Origin: Halictus rubicundus
Lineage: Eukaryota; Arthropoda; Insecta; Hymenoptera; Halictidae
Direction: 5' to 3'
DNA: 64,000 bases
Assembly (NCBI RefSeq): GCF_050948215.1
Contig: NW_027488834.1
Location: 62,001 to 126,000, forward strand
Each line of letters begins with the position of its first letter. The stretch's first letter is position 1. Positions 1 to 13,046 of this stretch are shown here, piece by piece. The position numbers and the translations under genes are program-made. The notes under the pieces were generated by a model. It was not told the DNA's origin and did no database searches. It saw only the letters and a program-made list of their open reading frames with translations.

Positions 1-490
1 GCTAGGATAGAGGATAGGATAGAGGATAGGATAGAGGATAGGATAGAGGATAGGATAGGATAGAGGACAGGATAGGATAGAGGATAGGATAGGTTAGAGG
101 ATTGGATAGGATACAGGAAAGGATAGACTTGAGGATAGATGATAGGATAGGATAGAGGATTGGATAGGATACAGGATAGGATAGGATAGACGGTAGGATA
201 GGTGATTTGATAGAATAGAGGATAGGATAGGATAGAGGATAGTATAGAGGATAGGATAGGATAGAGGATATGATAGGATAGTGGATAGGATAGGATAGAG
301 GATTGGATAGGATAGAGGATAGATGATAGGATAGGATAGAGGATTGGATAGGATACAGAATAGGATAGGATAGAGGATAGGATAGGGGATTTGATAGGAT
401 AGAGGATAGGATAGGATAGAAGATAGGATAGGATAGAGGATAGGATAGGATAGAGGATAGGATAGGATAGAGGATAGGATAGGATAGAGG
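1..490 (+). repeat. Segment repeated at +2,473 bp, copy 1 (cut by window edge)
   Basis: GACTTGAGG (126/2,599), GACGGTAGG (C at 191/2,664) and GGATTTGATAGG (388/2,861) pair at exactly 2,473 bp. The match ends near 490, where this copy has canonical monomers and the other has GGATAATATAG. Confidence 0.85.
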
Positions 491-1052
491 ATAGGATAGG
501 ATAGATGATAGGATAGGATAGTAGATAGGATAGACGATAGGATAGGATAGAGCATAGGATAGGATAGAGGATAGGATAGGATAGAGGACAGGATAGGATA
601 GAGGATTGGATAGGATACAGGAAAGAATAGGATTGAGGATAGATGATAGGATAGGATAGAGGATTGGATAGGATACCGGATAGGATAGGATAGAGGATAG
701 GATAGGTGATTTGATAGGATAGAGGATAGAATAGGATAGAAGATAGGATAGGATAGAGGATAGGATAGGATAGAGGATAGGAAAGGATAGAGGATTGGAT
801 AGAGGATAGGATAGGATAGAGGATATTATAGGATAGAGGATATGATAGGATAGTGGATAGGATAGGATAGAGGATAGGATAGGATAGAGGATAGGATAGG
901 ATAGAGGATAGGATAGGGGATTTGATAGGATAGAGGATAGGATAGGATAGAAGATAGGATAGGGTAGAGGATACGATAGGATAGAGTATAGGATAGGGGA
1001 TTTGATAGGATAGATGATAGGGTAGGATAGTGGATAGGGAAGAGGATAGGAT

Positions 1053-1176
1053 AGAGAATAGGTTAGGATAGAGAATAGGAACGGATAGATGATATTATAG
1101 GAGAGAGGATAGGATATGATAGAGTATACGATATTATAGTGGGTAGGATAGGATAGAGCATAGGTTAGGGGATTGG
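1053..1176 (+). repeat. 124-bp island, subfamily A
   Basis: Order of marks: AGAGAATAGGTTAGG, GGAACGG, GATGATATTA, GTATACGATATTA, GTGGGTAGG, GAGCATAGGTTAGGGG. Private changes: GAATAGGAACGG and GGAGAGAGG. Confidence 0.9.
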
Positions 1177-1496
1177 ATAGGATAGGATAGAGGATAGGAT
1201 AGGATAGAGGATAGGATAGGGGATTTGATAGGATAGAGGATAGGATAGGATAGAGGATTGGATAGGATAGAGGATAGGATAGGATAGAGGATAGGATAGG
1301 ATAGAGGATAGTATAGGATAGAGGATAGGATAGGATATAGGATAGGATAGGATAGAGGATAGGATAGGATAGAGGATAGGATAGGATAGAGGATAGGATA
1401 GGATAGAGGATAGGATAGACGATAGGATAGGATAGAGCATAGGATAGGATAGAGGATAGGATAGGATAGAGGATAGGATAGGATAGAGGATAGGAT

Positions 1497-1620
1497 AGAG
1501 AATAGGTTAGGATAGAGAGTAGGATCGGATAGATGATATTATAGGATAGAGGATAAGATATGATAGAGTATACGATATTATAGTGGGTAGGATAGGATAG
1601 AGCATATTATAGGGGATTGG
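1497..1620 (+). repeat. 124-bp island, A, GGATCGG variant
   Basis: Has GGATCGG for GGAACGG, GATAAGATATG, and an odd tail CATATTATAGGGG. Sister of the copy at 4,316. Confidence 0.9.
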
Positions 1621-2340
1621 ATACGATAGGATAGAGGATAGGATAGGATAGAGGATAGGATAGGATAGAGGATAGGATAATATAGAGGATAGGATAGGAT
1701 AGAGGATAGGATAGGATAGAGGATAGAATAGGATAGAGGATAGGATAGGATAGAGGACAGGATATGATAGAGGATAGGATAGGATAGAGGATTGGATAGG
1801 ATACAGGAAAGGATAGACTTGAGGATAGATGATAGGATAGGATAGAGGATAGGGTAGGGGATTTGATAGGATAGAGGATAGGATATAATAGAAGATAGGA
1901 TATAATAGAGGATAGGATAGGATAGAGGATAGGATAGGATAGAGGATAGGATAGGATAGAGGATTGGATAGAGGATAGGATAGGGTAGAGGATAGGATAG
2001 AGGATAGGATAGGATAGAGGATAGGATAGGATAGAGGATAGGATAGGATAGAGGATAGGATAGGATAGAGGATAGGATAGGATAGAGGATAGGATAGGAT
2101 AGAGGATAGGATAGGATAGAGGATAGGATAGGATAGAGGATAGGATAGGATAGAGGATAGGATAGGATGGGATAGAGGATAGGATAGGATAGAGGATAGG
2201 ATAGGGGATTTGATTGGATAGAGGATAGGATAGGATAGAAGATAGGATAGGATAGAGGATACGACAGGATAGAGGATAGGATAGGGGTTTTGATAGGATA
2301 GATGATAGCTTAGGATAGAGGATAGGATAGAGGATAGGAT

Positions 2341-2464
2341 AGAGAATAGGTTAGGATAGAGAGTAGGAACGGATAGATGATATTATAGGATAGAGGATAG
2401 GATATGATAGAGTATACGATATTATAGTGGGTAGGATAGGATAGAGCATAGGTTAGGGGATTGG
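2341..2464 (+). repeat. 124-bp island, A, consensus
   Basis: Matches the A consensus throughout; preceded by GATAGCTTAGG. Confidence 0.9.
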
Positions 2465-2473
2465 ATAGGATAG

Positions 2474-2963
2474 GATAGAGGATAGGCTAGGATAGAGGAT
2501 AGGATAGAGGATAGGATAGAGGATAGGATAGGATAGAGGACAGGATAGGATAGAGGATAGGATAGGTTAGAGGATTGGATAGGATACAGGAAAGGATAGA
2601 CTTGAGGATAGATGATAGGATAGGATAGAGGATTGGATAGGATACAGGATAGGATAGGATAGACGGTAGGATAGGTGATTTGATAGAATAGAGGATAGGA
2701 TAGGATAGAGGATAGTATAGAGGATAGGATAGGATAGAGGATATGATAGGATAGTGGATAGGATAGGATAGAGGATTGGATAGGATAGAGGATAGATGAT
2801 AGGATAGGATAGAGGATTGGATAGGATACAGGATAGGATAGGATAGAGGATAGGATAGGGGATTTGATAGGATAGAGGATAGGATAGGATAGAAGATAGG
2901 ATAGGATAGAGGATAGGATAGGATAGAGGATAGGATAGGATAGAGGATAGGATAGGATAGAGG
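2474..2963 (+). repeat. Segment repeated at -2,473 bp, copy 2
   Basis: Counterpart of 1-490. One difference seen is ATACAGGATAGG here versus ATACAGAATAGG in copy 1. Confidence 0.85.
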
Positions 2964-3159
2964 ATAGGATAATATAGAGGATAGGATGGGATAGAGGATA
3001 GGATAGGATAGAGGATAGGATAGGGGATTTGATAGGATAGAGGATAGGATAGGATAGAAGATAGGATAGGGTAGAGGATACGATAGGATAGAGTATAGGA
3101 TAGGGGATTTGATAGGATAGATGATAGGGTAGGATAGCGGATAGGGAAGAGGATAGGAT

Positions 3160-3254
3160 AGAGAATAGGTTAGGATAGAGAATAGGAACGGATAGATGAT
3201 ATTATAGGAGAGAGGATAGGATATGATAGAGTATACGATATTATAGAGGGTAGG
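3160..3254 (+). repeat. Island A, 3'-truncated (95 bp)
   Basis: Stops after GAGGGTAGG and joins directly to GGGGATTTGATAGG; the GAGCAT tail is absent. Same break as at 8,935 and 11,330. Confidence 0.88.
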
Positions 3255-3694
3255 ATAGGGGATTTGATAGGATAGATGATAGGGTATGATAGTGGATAGG
3301 ATAGAGGATAGGACAGACGATAGGATAGACGATAGGATAGGATAGAGGATAGGATAGGATAGAGGGTAGGATCGGATAGAGGATAGGATAGGATAGAGGA
3401 TAGGATAGGATAGAGGATAGGATAGGATAGAGGATAGGATAGGATAGAGGATAGGATAGGATAGAGGATTTGATAGGATAGAGGATAGGATAGGATAGAA
3501 GATAGGATAGGGTAGAGGATACGATAGGATAGAGGATAGGATTGGGGATTTGATAGGATAGATGATAGGGTATGATAGTGGATAGGATAGAGGATAGGAT
3601 AGACGATAGGATAGACGATAGGATAGGATAGAGGATAGGATAGGATAGAGGATAGGATAGGATAGAGGATAGAGGATAGGATGGAGGATAGGAT

Positions 3695-3818
3695 AGAGAA
3701 TAGGTTAGGATAGAGAGTTGGAACGGATAGATGATATTATAGGATACAGGATAGGATGTGATAGAGTATACGATATTATAGTGGGTAGGATAGGATAGAG
3801 CATAGGTTAGGGGATTGG
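3695..3818 (+). repeat. 124-bp island, A
   Basis: Private changes GAGTTGGAACGG, GATACAGG and GGATGTGATAG. Confidence 0.9.
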
Positions 3819-4315
3819 ATAGGATAGGATAGAGGATAGGATAGGATAGAGGATAGGATAGGATAGAGGATAGGATAGGGGATTTGATAGGATAGAGGAT
3901 AGGATAGGATAGAGGATTGGATAGGGTAGAGGAATGGATAGGATAGAGGATAGGATAGGATAGAGGATAGTATAGGATAGAGGATAGGATAGGATATAGG
4001 ATAGGATAGGATAGAGGATAGGATAGGATAGAGGATAGGATAGGATAGAGGATAGGATAGGATAGAGGATAGGATAGACGATAGGATAGGATAGAGCATA
4101 GGATAGGATAGAGGATAGGATAGGATAGAGGATAGGATAGTATAGACGATAGGATAGGATAGAGGATAGAGGATAGGATAGGATAGAGGATAGGATAGGA
4201 TAGAGGATAGGATAGGATAGAGGATAGGATAGGATAGAGGATAGGATAGGATAGAGGATAGGATAGGATAGAGGATAGGATAGGATAGAGGATAGGATAG
4301 GATAGAGGATAGGAT

Positions 4316-4439
4316 AGAGAATAGGTTAGGATAGAGAGTAGGATCGGATAGATGATATTATAGGATAGAGGATAAGATATGATAGAGTATACGATATTAT
4401 AGTGGGTAGGATAGGATAGAGCATAGGATAGGGGATTGG
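4316..4439 (+). repeat. 124-bp island, A, GGATCGG variant
   Basis: Shares GGATCGG and GATAAGATATG with 1,497; the tail is CATAGGATAGGGG. Confidence 0.9.
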
Positions 4440-5324
4440 ATAGGACAGGATAGAGGATAGGATAGGATAGAGGATAGGATAGGATAGAGGATAGGATAGG
4501 ATAGAGGATAGGATAATATAGAGGATAGGATAGGATAGAGGATAGGATAGGATAGAGGATAGAATAGGATAGAGGATAGGATAGGATAGAGGACAGGATA
4601 GGATAGAGGATAGGATAGGATAGAGGATTGGATAGGATACAGGAAAGGATAGACTTGAGGATAGATGATAGGATAGGATAGAGGATAGGGTAGGGGATTT
4701 GATAGGATAGAGGATAGGATATAATAGAAGATAGGATATAATAGAGGATAGGATAGGATAGAGGATAGGATAGGACAGAGGATATTATAGTATAGAGGAT
4801 ATGATAGGATAGAGGATAGGATAGGATAGAGGATAGGATAGGATAGAGGATAGTATAGGATAGAGGATAGGATATGATAGAGGATAGGATAGGGTAGAGG
4901 ATAGGATAGGATAGAGGATTGGATAGAGGATAGGATAGGACAGAGGATATTATAGTATAGAGGATATGATAGGATAGAGGATAGGATAGGATAGAGGATA
5001 GGATAGGATAGAGGATAGTATAGGATAGAGGATAGGATATGATAGAGGATAGGATAGGGTAGAGGATAGGATAGAGGATAGGATAGGATAGAGGATAGGA
5101 TAGGATAGAGGATAGGATAGGATAGAGGATAGGATAGGATAGAGGATAGGATAGGATAGAGGATAGGATAGGATAGAGGATAGGATAGGGGATTTGATTG
5201 GATAGAGGATAGGATAGGATAGAAGATAGGATAGGATAGAGGATACGACAGGATAGATGATAGGATAGGGGATTTGATAGGATAGATGATAGCTTAGGAT
5301 AGAGGATAGGATAGAGGATAGGAT

Positions 5325-5448
5325 AGAGAATAGGTTAGGATAGAGAGTAGGAACGGATAGATGATATTATAGGATAGAGGATAGGATATGATAGAGTATA
5401 CGATATTATAGTGGGTAGGATAGGATAGAGCATAGGTTAGGGGATTGG
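5325..5448 (+). repeat. 124-bp island, A, first of an 822-bp pair
   Basis: Consensus copy, 206 bp before the next island. Confidence 0.9.
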
Positions 5449-5530
5449 ATAGGATAGGATAGAGGATAGGCTAGGATAGAGGACAGGATAGAGGATAGGA
5501 TAGAGGATAGGATAGGGGATTTGATAGGAT

Positions 5531-5654
5531 AGAGAATAGGTTAGGATAGAGAGTAGGAACGGATAGATGATATTATAGGATAGAGGATAGGATATGATAG
5601 AGTATACGATATTATAGTGGGTAGGATAGGATAGAGCATAGGTTAGGGGATTGG
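5531..5654 (+). repeat. 124-bp island, A
   Basis: Consensus copy entered directly from GGATTTGATAGG. Confidence 0.9.
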
Positions 5655-6146
5655 ATAGGATAGGATAGAGGATAGGATAGGATAGAGGATAGGATAGGAT
5701 AGATGATAGGATAGGATAGTAGATAGGATAGACGATAGGATAGGATAGAGCATAGGATAGGATAGAGGATATTATAGTATAGAGGATATGATAGGATAGA
5801 GGATAGGATAGGATAGAGGATAGGATAGGATAGAGGATAGTATAGGATAGAGGATAGGATATGATAGAGGATAGGATAGGGTAGAGGATAGGATAGAGGA
5901 TAGGATAGGATAGAGGATAGGATAGGATAGAGGATAGGATAGGATAGAGGATAGGATAGGATAGAGGATAGGATAGGATAGAGGATAGGATAGGATAGAG
6001 GATAGGATAGGGGATTTGATTGGATAGAGGATAGGATAGGATAGAAGATAGGATAGGATAGAGGATACGACAGGATAGATGATAGGATAGGGGATTTGAT
6101 AGGATAGATGATAGCTTAGGATAGAGGATAGGATAGAGGATAGGAT

Positions 6147-6270
6147 AGAGAATAGGTTAGGATAGAGAGTAGGAACGGATAGATGATATTATAGGATAGA
6201 GGATAGGATATGATAGAGTATACGATATTATAGTGGGTAGGATAGGATAGAGCATAGGTTAGGGGATTGG
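6147..6270 (+). repeat. 124-bp island, A
   Basis: Duplicate of the 5,325 copy at +822 bp. Confidence 0.9.
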
Positions 6271-6352
6271 ATAGGATAGGATAGAGGATAGGCTAGGATA
6301 GAGGACAGGATAGAGGATAGGATAGAGGATAGGATAGGGGATTTGATAGGAT

Positions 6353-6476
6353 AGAGAATAGGTTAGGATAGAGAGTAGGAACGGATAGATGATATTATAG
6401 GATAGAGGATAGGATATGATAGAGTATACGATATTATAGTGGGTAGGATAGGATAGAGCATAGGTTAGGGGATTGG
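6353..6476 (+). repeat. 124-bp island, A
   Basis: Duplicate of the 5,531 copy at +822 bp. Confidence 0.9.
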
Positions 6477-7288
6477 ATAGGATAGGATAGAGGATAGGAT
6501 AGGATAGAGGATAGGATAGGATAGATGATAGGATAGGATAGTAGATAGGATAGACGATAGGATAGGATAGAGCATAGGATAGGATAGAGGATAGGATAGG
6601 ATAGAGGACAGGATAGGATAGAGGATATTATAGGATAGAGGATATGATAGGATAGTGGATAGGATAGGATAGAGGATAGGATAGGATAGAGGATAGGATA
6701 GGATAGATGATAGGATAGGATAGTAGATAGGATAGACGATAGGATAGGATAGAGCATAGGATAGGATAGAGGATAGGATAGGATAGAGGACAGGATAGGA
6801 TAGAGGATAGGATAGGATAGAGGATAGGATAGGATAGAGGATAGGATAGGATAGAGGATAGGATAGGATAGATGATAGGATAGGATAGTAGATAGGATAG
6901 ACGATAGGATAGGATAGAGCATAGGATAGGATAGAGGATAGGATAGGATAGAGGACAGGATAGGATAGAGGATTGGATAGGATACAGGAAAGAATAGGAT
7001 TGAGGATAGATGATAGGATAGGATAGAGGATTGGATAGGATACCGGATAGTATAGGATAGAGGATAGGATAGGTGATTTGATAGGGTAGAGGATAGAATA
7101 GGATAGAAGATACGATAGGATAGAGGATAGGATAGGATAGAGGATAGGAAAGGATAGAGGATAGGATAGAGGATAGGATAGGATAGAAGATAGGATAGGG
7201 TAGAGGATACGATAGGATAGAGTATAGGATAGGGGATTTGATAGGATAGATGATAGGGTAGGATAGTGGATAGGGAAGAGGATATGAT

Positions 7289-7370
7289 AGAGAATAGGTT
7301 AGGATAGAGAATAGGAACGGATAGATGATATTATAGGAGAGAGGATAGGATATGATAGAGTATACGATAG
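7289..7370 (+). repeat. Island A, 5' part only
   Basis: Reads to GTATACGATAG and then returns to ordinary monomers instead of GATATTATAG. A matching 3' part lies 280 bp downstream. Confidence 0.85.
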
Positions 7371-7650
7371 GATAGAGGATAGGATAGGGGATTTGATAGG
7401 ATAGATGATAGGGTATGATAGTGGATAGGATAGAGGATAGGATAGACGATAGGATAGACGATAGGATAGGATAGAGGATAGGATAGGATAGAGGATAGGA
7501 TAGGATAGAGGATAGGATAGGATAGAGGATAGGATAGGATAGAGGATAGGATAATATAGAGGATAGGATAGGATAGGATAGAGGATAGGATAGGATAGAG
7601 GATAGGATAGGGGATAGGATAGGATAGACGATAGGATAGGATAGAGGATA

Positions 7651-7715
7651 GGATATGATAGAGTATACGATATTATAGTGGGTAGGATAAGATAGAGCAT
7701 AGGTTAGGGGATTCG
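7651..7715 (+). repeat. Island A, 3' part only
   Basis: GGATATGATAG to GATTCG. Private GGATAAGATAGAGCAT; GATTCG shared with the 9,634 fragment. Confidence 0.85.
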
Positions 7716-8648
7716 ATAGGATAGGATAGAGGATAGGCTAGGATAGAGGATAGGATAGAGGATAGGATACAGGATAGGATAGGATAGAGGACAGGATAGG
7801 ATAGAGGATAGGATAGGTTAGAGGATTGGATAGGATACAGGAAAGGATAGACTTGAGGATAGATGATAGGATAGGATAGAGGATTGGATAGGATACAGGA
7901 TAGGATAGGATAGAGGATTGGATACGATACAGGATAGGATAGGATAGACGGTAGGATAGGGGATTTGATAGAATAGAGGATAGGATAGGATAGAGGATAG
8001 TATAGAGGATAGGATAGGATAGAGGATAGGATAGGATAGAGGATAGGATAGGATAGAGGATAGGATAGGATAGAGGATAGGGTAGGATAGAGGATAGGAT
8101 AGGACAGAGGATAGGGTAGGGGATTTGATAGGATAGAGGATAGGATAGGATAGAAGATAGGATAGGATAGAGGATAGGATAGGATAGAGGATAGGATACG
8201 ATAGAGGAGTGGATAGAGGATAGGATAGGATAGAGGATATTATAGTATAGAGGATATGATAGGATAGAGGATAGGATAGGATAGAGGATAGGATAGGATA
8301 GAGGATAGTATAGGATAGAGGATAGGATATGATAGAGGATAGGATAGGGTAGAGGATAGGATAGAGGATAGGATAGGATAGAGGATAGGATAGGATAGAG
8401 GATAGGATAGGATAGAGGATAGGATAGGATAGAGGATAGGATAGGATAGAGGATAGGATAGGATAGAGGATAGGATAGGATAGAGGATAGGATAGGATAG
8501 AGGATAGGATAGGGGATTTGATTGGATAGAGGATAGGATAGGATAGAAGATAGGATAGGATAGAGGATACGACAGGATAGATGATAGGATAGGGGATTTG
8601 ATAGGATAGATGATAGCTCAGGATAGAGGATAGGATAGAGGATAGGAT

Positions 8649-8740
8649 AGAGAATAGGTTAGGATAGAGAGTAGGAACGGATAGATGATATTATAGGATA
8701 GAGGATAGGATATGATAGAGTATACGATATTATAGTGGAT
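8649..8740 (+). repeat. Island A, 3'-truncated
   Basis: Consensus up to GATATTATAGTGG, then GATAGG monomers replace the GGTAGG...GAGCAT tail. Confidence 0.87.
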
Positions 8741-8934
8741 AGGATAGGATAGAGGATAGGATAGGATAGAGGATAGGATAGGATAGAGGATAGGACAGGG
8801 GATTTGATAGGATAGAGGATAGGATAGGATAGAAGATAGGATAGGGTAGAGGATACGATAGGATAGAGTATAGGATAGGGGATTTGATAGGATAGATGAT
8901 AGGGTAGGATAGTGGATAGGGAAGAGGATATGAT

Positions 8935-9029
8935 AGAGAATAGGTTAGGATAGAGAATAGGAACGGATAGATGATATTATAGGAGAGAGGATAGGATATG
9001 ATAGAGTATACGATATTATAGAGGGTAGG
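8935..9029 (+). repeat. Island A, 3'-truncated (95 bp)
   Basis: Same form as 3,160: GAATAGGAACGG, GGAGAGAGG, end at GAGGGTAGG then GGGGATTTG. Confidence 0.88.
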
Positions 9030-9633
9030 ATAGGGGATTTGATAGGATAGATGATAGGGTATGATAGTGGATAGGATAGAGGATAGGACAGACGATAGGA
9101 TAGACGATAGAATAGGATAGAGGATAGGATAGGATAGAGGATAGGATAGGATAGAGGATAGGATAGGATAGAGGATAGGATAGGATAGAGGATAGGATAG
9201 GATAGAGGATAGGATAGGATAGAGGATAGGATAGGATAGAGGATAGGATAGGATAGAGGATAGGATAGGATAGAGGATAGGATAGGATAGGGGATTTGAT
9301 AGGATAGAGGATAGGATAGGATAGAAGATAGGATAGGGTAGAGGATACGATAGGATAGAGGATAGGATAGGGGATTTGATAGGATAGATGATAGGGTGTG
9401 ATAGTGGATAGGATAGAGGATAGGATAGACGATAGGATAGACGATAGGATAGGATAGAGGATAGGATAGGATAGAGGATAGGATAGGATAGAGGATAGGA
9501 TAGGATAGAGGATAGGATAGGATAGAGGATAGGATAATATAGAGGATAGGATAGGATAGGGTAGAGGATAGGATAGGATAGAGGATAGGATAGGGGATAG
9601 GATAGGATAGACGATAGGATAGGATAGAGGATA

Positions 9634-9698
9634 GGATATGATAGAGTATACGATATTATAGTGGGTAGGATAGGATAGAGCATAGGTTAGGGGATTCG
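9634..9698 (+). repeat. Island A, 3' part only
   Basis: GGATATGATAG to GATTCG, same 65-bp extent as the 7,651 fragment. Confidence 0.86.
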
Positions 9699-9981
9699 AT
9701 AGGATAGGATAGAGGATAGGCTAGGATAGAGGATAGGATAGAGGATAGGATACAGGATAGGATAGGATAGAGGACAGGATAGGATAGAGGATAGGATAGG
9801 TTAGAGGATTGGATAGGATACAGGAAAGGATAGACTTGAGGATAGATGATAGGATAGGATAGAGGATTGGATAGGATACAGGATAGGATAGGATAGAGGA
9901 TACGACAGGATAGATGATAGGATAGGGGATTTGATAGGATAGATGATAGCTTAGGATAGAGGATAGGATAGAGGATAGGAT

Positions 9982-10105
9982 AGAGAATAGGTTAGGATAG
10001 AGAGTAGGAACGGATAGATGATATTATAGGATAGAGGATAGGATATGATAGAGTATACGATATTATAGTGGGTAGGATAGGATAGAGCATAGGTTAGGGG
10101 ATTGG
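9982..10105 (+). repeat. 124-bp island, A
   Basis: Consensus copy after GATAGCTTAGG. Confidence 0.9.
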
Positions 10106-10330
10106 ATAGGATAGGATAGAGGATAGGCTAGGATAGAGGACAGGATAGAGGATAGGATAGAGGATAGGATAGGATAGAGGACAGGATAGGATAGAGGATA
10201 GGATAGGTTAGAGGATTGGATAGGATACAGGAAAGGATAGACTTGAGGATAGATGATAGGATAGGATAGAGGATTGGATAGGATACAGGATAGGATAGGA
10301 TAGAGGATAGGATAGGGGATTTGATAGGAT

Positions 10331-10454
10331 AGAGAATAGGTTAGGATAGAGAGTAGGAACGGATAGATGATATTATAGGATAGAGGATAGGATATGATAG
10401 AGTATACGATATTATAGTGGGTAGGATAGGATAGAGCATAGGTTAGGGGATTGG
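10331..10454 (+). repeat. 124-bp island, A
   Basis: Consensus copy entered from GGATTTGATAGG, as at 5,531 and 6,353. Confidence 0.9.
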
Positions 10455-11329
10455 ATAGGATAGGATAGAGGATAGGATAGGATAGAGGATAGGATAGGAT
10501 AGATGATAGGATAGGATAGTAGATAGGATAGACGATAGGATAGGATAGAGCATAGGATAGGATAGAGGATAGGATAGGATAGAGGACAGGATAGGATAGA
10601 GGATATTATAGGATAGAGGATATGATAGGATAGTGGATAGGATAGGATAGAGGATAGGATAGGATAGAGGATAGGATAGGATAGATGATAGGATAGGATA
10701 GTAGATAGGATAGACGATAGGATAGGATAGAGCATAGGATAGGATAGAGGATAGGATAGGATAGAGGACAGGATAGGATAGATGATAGGATAGGATAGTA
10801 GATAGGATAGACGATAGGATAGGATAGAGCATAGGATAGGATAGAGGATAGGATAGGATAGAGGACAGGATAGGATAGAGGATTGGATAGGATACAGGAA
10901 AGAATAGGATTGAGGATAGATGATAGGATAGGATAGAGGATTGGATAGGATACCGGATAGTATAGGATAGAGGATAGGATAGGTGATTTGATAGGATAGA
11001 GGATAGAATAGGATAGAAGATACGATAGGATAGAGGATAGGATAGGATAGAGGATAGGAAAGGATAGAGGATTGGATAGAGGATAGGATAGGATAGAGGA
11101 TATTATAGGATAGAGGATATGATAGGATAGTGGATAGGATAGGATAGAGGATAGGATAGGATAGAGGATAGGATAGGATAGAGGATAGGATAGGGGATTT
11201 GATAGGATAGAGGATAGGATAGGATAGAAGATAGGATAGGGTAGAGGATACGATAGGATAGAGTATAGGATAGGGGATTTGATAGGATAGATGATAGGGT
11301 AGGATAGTGGATAGGGAAGAGGATAGGAT

Positions 11330-11424
11330 AGAGAATAGGTTAGGATAGAGAATAGGAACGGATAGATGATATTATAGGAGAGAGGATAGGATATGATAGA
11401 GTATACGATATTATAGAGGGTAGG
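11330..11424 (+). repeat. Island A, 3'-truncated; last before the island desert
   Basis: Third copy of the 95-bp truncated form. No further island until 24,036. Confidence 0.88.
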
Positions 11425-11667
11425 ATAGGGGATTTGATAGGATAGATGATAGGGTATGATAGTGGATAGGATAGAGGATAGGACAGACGATAGGATAGAC
11501 GATAGGATAGGATAGAGGATAGGATAGGATAGAGGATAGGATAGGATAGAGGATAGGATAGGATAGAGGATAGGATAGGATAGAGGATAGGATAGGATAG
11601 AGGATAGGATAGGATAGAGGATAGGATAGGATAGAGGATAGGATAGGATAGAGGATAGGATAGGATA

Positions 11668-11727
11668 GAGTATAGGGTAGGATAGAGGATAGGATAGGAC
11701 AGAGGATAGGGTAGGGGATTTGATAGG
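11668..11727 (+). repeat. M3 module (60 bp), copy 1
   Basis: GAGTATAGGGTAGG, then GGACAGAGG, GGGTAGGGGATTTGATAGG. Followed by two GGATATAATAGA monomers. A near-copy with GAGGATAGGGTAGG lies outside the domain at about 8,074. Confidence 0.86.
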
Positions 11728-12986
11728 ATAGAGGATAGGATATAATAGAAGATAGGATATAATAGAGGATAGGATAGGATAGAGGATAGGATAGGATAGA
11801 AGATAGGATAGGGGATTTGATAGGATAGAGGATAGGATAGGATAGAGGATAGGATAGGATAGAGGACAGGATAGGATAGAGGATAGAGGATAGGATAGGA
11901 TAGAGGATAGGATAGGATAGAGGATAGGATAGGATAGAGCATAGGATACGATAGAGGATAGGATAGGATAGAGGATAGTATAGGATAGAGGATAGGATAG
12001 GATATAGGATAGGATAGGATAGAGGATAGGATAGGATAGAGTATAGGATTGGATAGAGGATAGGATAGGATAGAGGATAGGATAAAGGATAGGATAGGGG
12101 ATAGGATAGGATAGAGGATAGGCTAGGATAGAGGATTGGATAGAGGATAGGATAGGATAGGATAGAGGATAGGCTAGGATAGAGGATAGGATAGAGGATA
12201 GGATAGGATAGAGGATAGGATAGGATAGAGGATAGGATAGGATAGAGGATAGGATAGAGGATAGGATAGACGATAGGATAGACGATAGGATAGGATAGAG
12301 GATAGGATAGGATACAGGATAGAATAGGATAGAGGATAGGATAGGGTAGAGGATAGGATAGGATAGAGGATAGGATAATATAGAGGATAGGATAGGATAG
12401 AGGATAGGATAGGATAGGGGATAGGATAGGATAGAGGATAGGATAGGGGATAGGATAGGATAGAGGATAGGATAGGATAGAGGATAGGATAGGATAGAGG
12501 ATAGGATAGGATAGAGTATAGGATAGGGGATTTGATAGGATAGTTGATAGGGTAGGATAATGGATAGGATAGAGGATAGGATAGACGATAGGATAGACGA
12601 TAGGATAGGATAGAGGATAGGATAGGATACAGGATAGAATAGGATAGAGGATAGGATAGGATAGAGGATAGGATAGGATAGAGGATAGGATAATATAGAG
12701 GATAGGATAGGATAGAGGATAGGATAGGATAGAGGATAGGATAGGATAGAGGATAGGATAGGATAGAGGATAGGATAGGATAGAGGATAGGATAGGATAG
12801 AGGATAGGATAGGATAGAGGATAGGATAGGATAGAGGATAGGATAGGATAGAGGATAGGATAGGATAGAGGATAGGATAGGATAGAGGATAGGATAGGAT
12901 AGACGATAGGATAGGATAGAGGATAGGATAGGATAGAGGATAGGATAGGATAGAGGATAGGATAGGATAGAGGATAGGATAGGATA

Positions 12987-13046
12987 GAGTATAGGGTAGG
13001 ATAGAGGATAGGATAGGACAGAGGATAGGGTAGGGGATTTGATAGG
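12987..13046 (+). repeat. M3 module, copy 2
   Basis: +1,319 bp copy of the first, also followed by the GGATATAATAGA pair. Confidence 0.86.

Larger units (their letters stand above)
4946..5767 (+). repeat. 822-bp tandem duplication, copy 1
   Basis: Carries two A islands 206 bp apart (5,325 and 5,531). GATATTATAGTATAG starts both copies (4,946 and 5,768). Confidence 0.88.
5768..6589 (+). repeat. 822-bp tandem duplication, copy 2
   Basis: Islands at 6,147 and 6,353 repeat the pair of copy 1 at exactly +822 bp. The match ends near 6,590, where GATATTATAG is replaced by canonical monomers. Confidence 0.88.
1..11424 (+). repeat. HOR domain 1: island-rich, subfamily A
   Basis: Variant-dense array carrying 18 whole or partial copies of the 124-bp island at irregular spacings. 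It also carries a GACTTGAGG marker (near 126, 1816, 2599, 4652, 7850, 9833 and 10250), each preceded by GATACAGGAAAGG. Comparing markers shows several nested duplications: positions 1-490 recur 2,473 bp downstream, 1497-1900 recur 2,819-2,836 bp downstream, and an 822-bp block is tandemly doubled. No gene-like sequence was seen. Confidence 0.85.

Noticed and set aside
1053..1176. Island as a transposon or retroelement fragment
   Set aside because: It has no terminal inverted repeats, poly-A, target-site duplication or coding remnant, and it is mostly decayed GATAGG-type monomers. It looks like diverged satellite sequence, not an insertion.
1053..1176. Island as an rRNA spacer, tRNA or promoter
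   Set aside because: The island has no tRNA-like fold or A/B box and no rRNA similarity that I recognise. GATATTATAG is AT-rich but is not in a recognisable promoter context.
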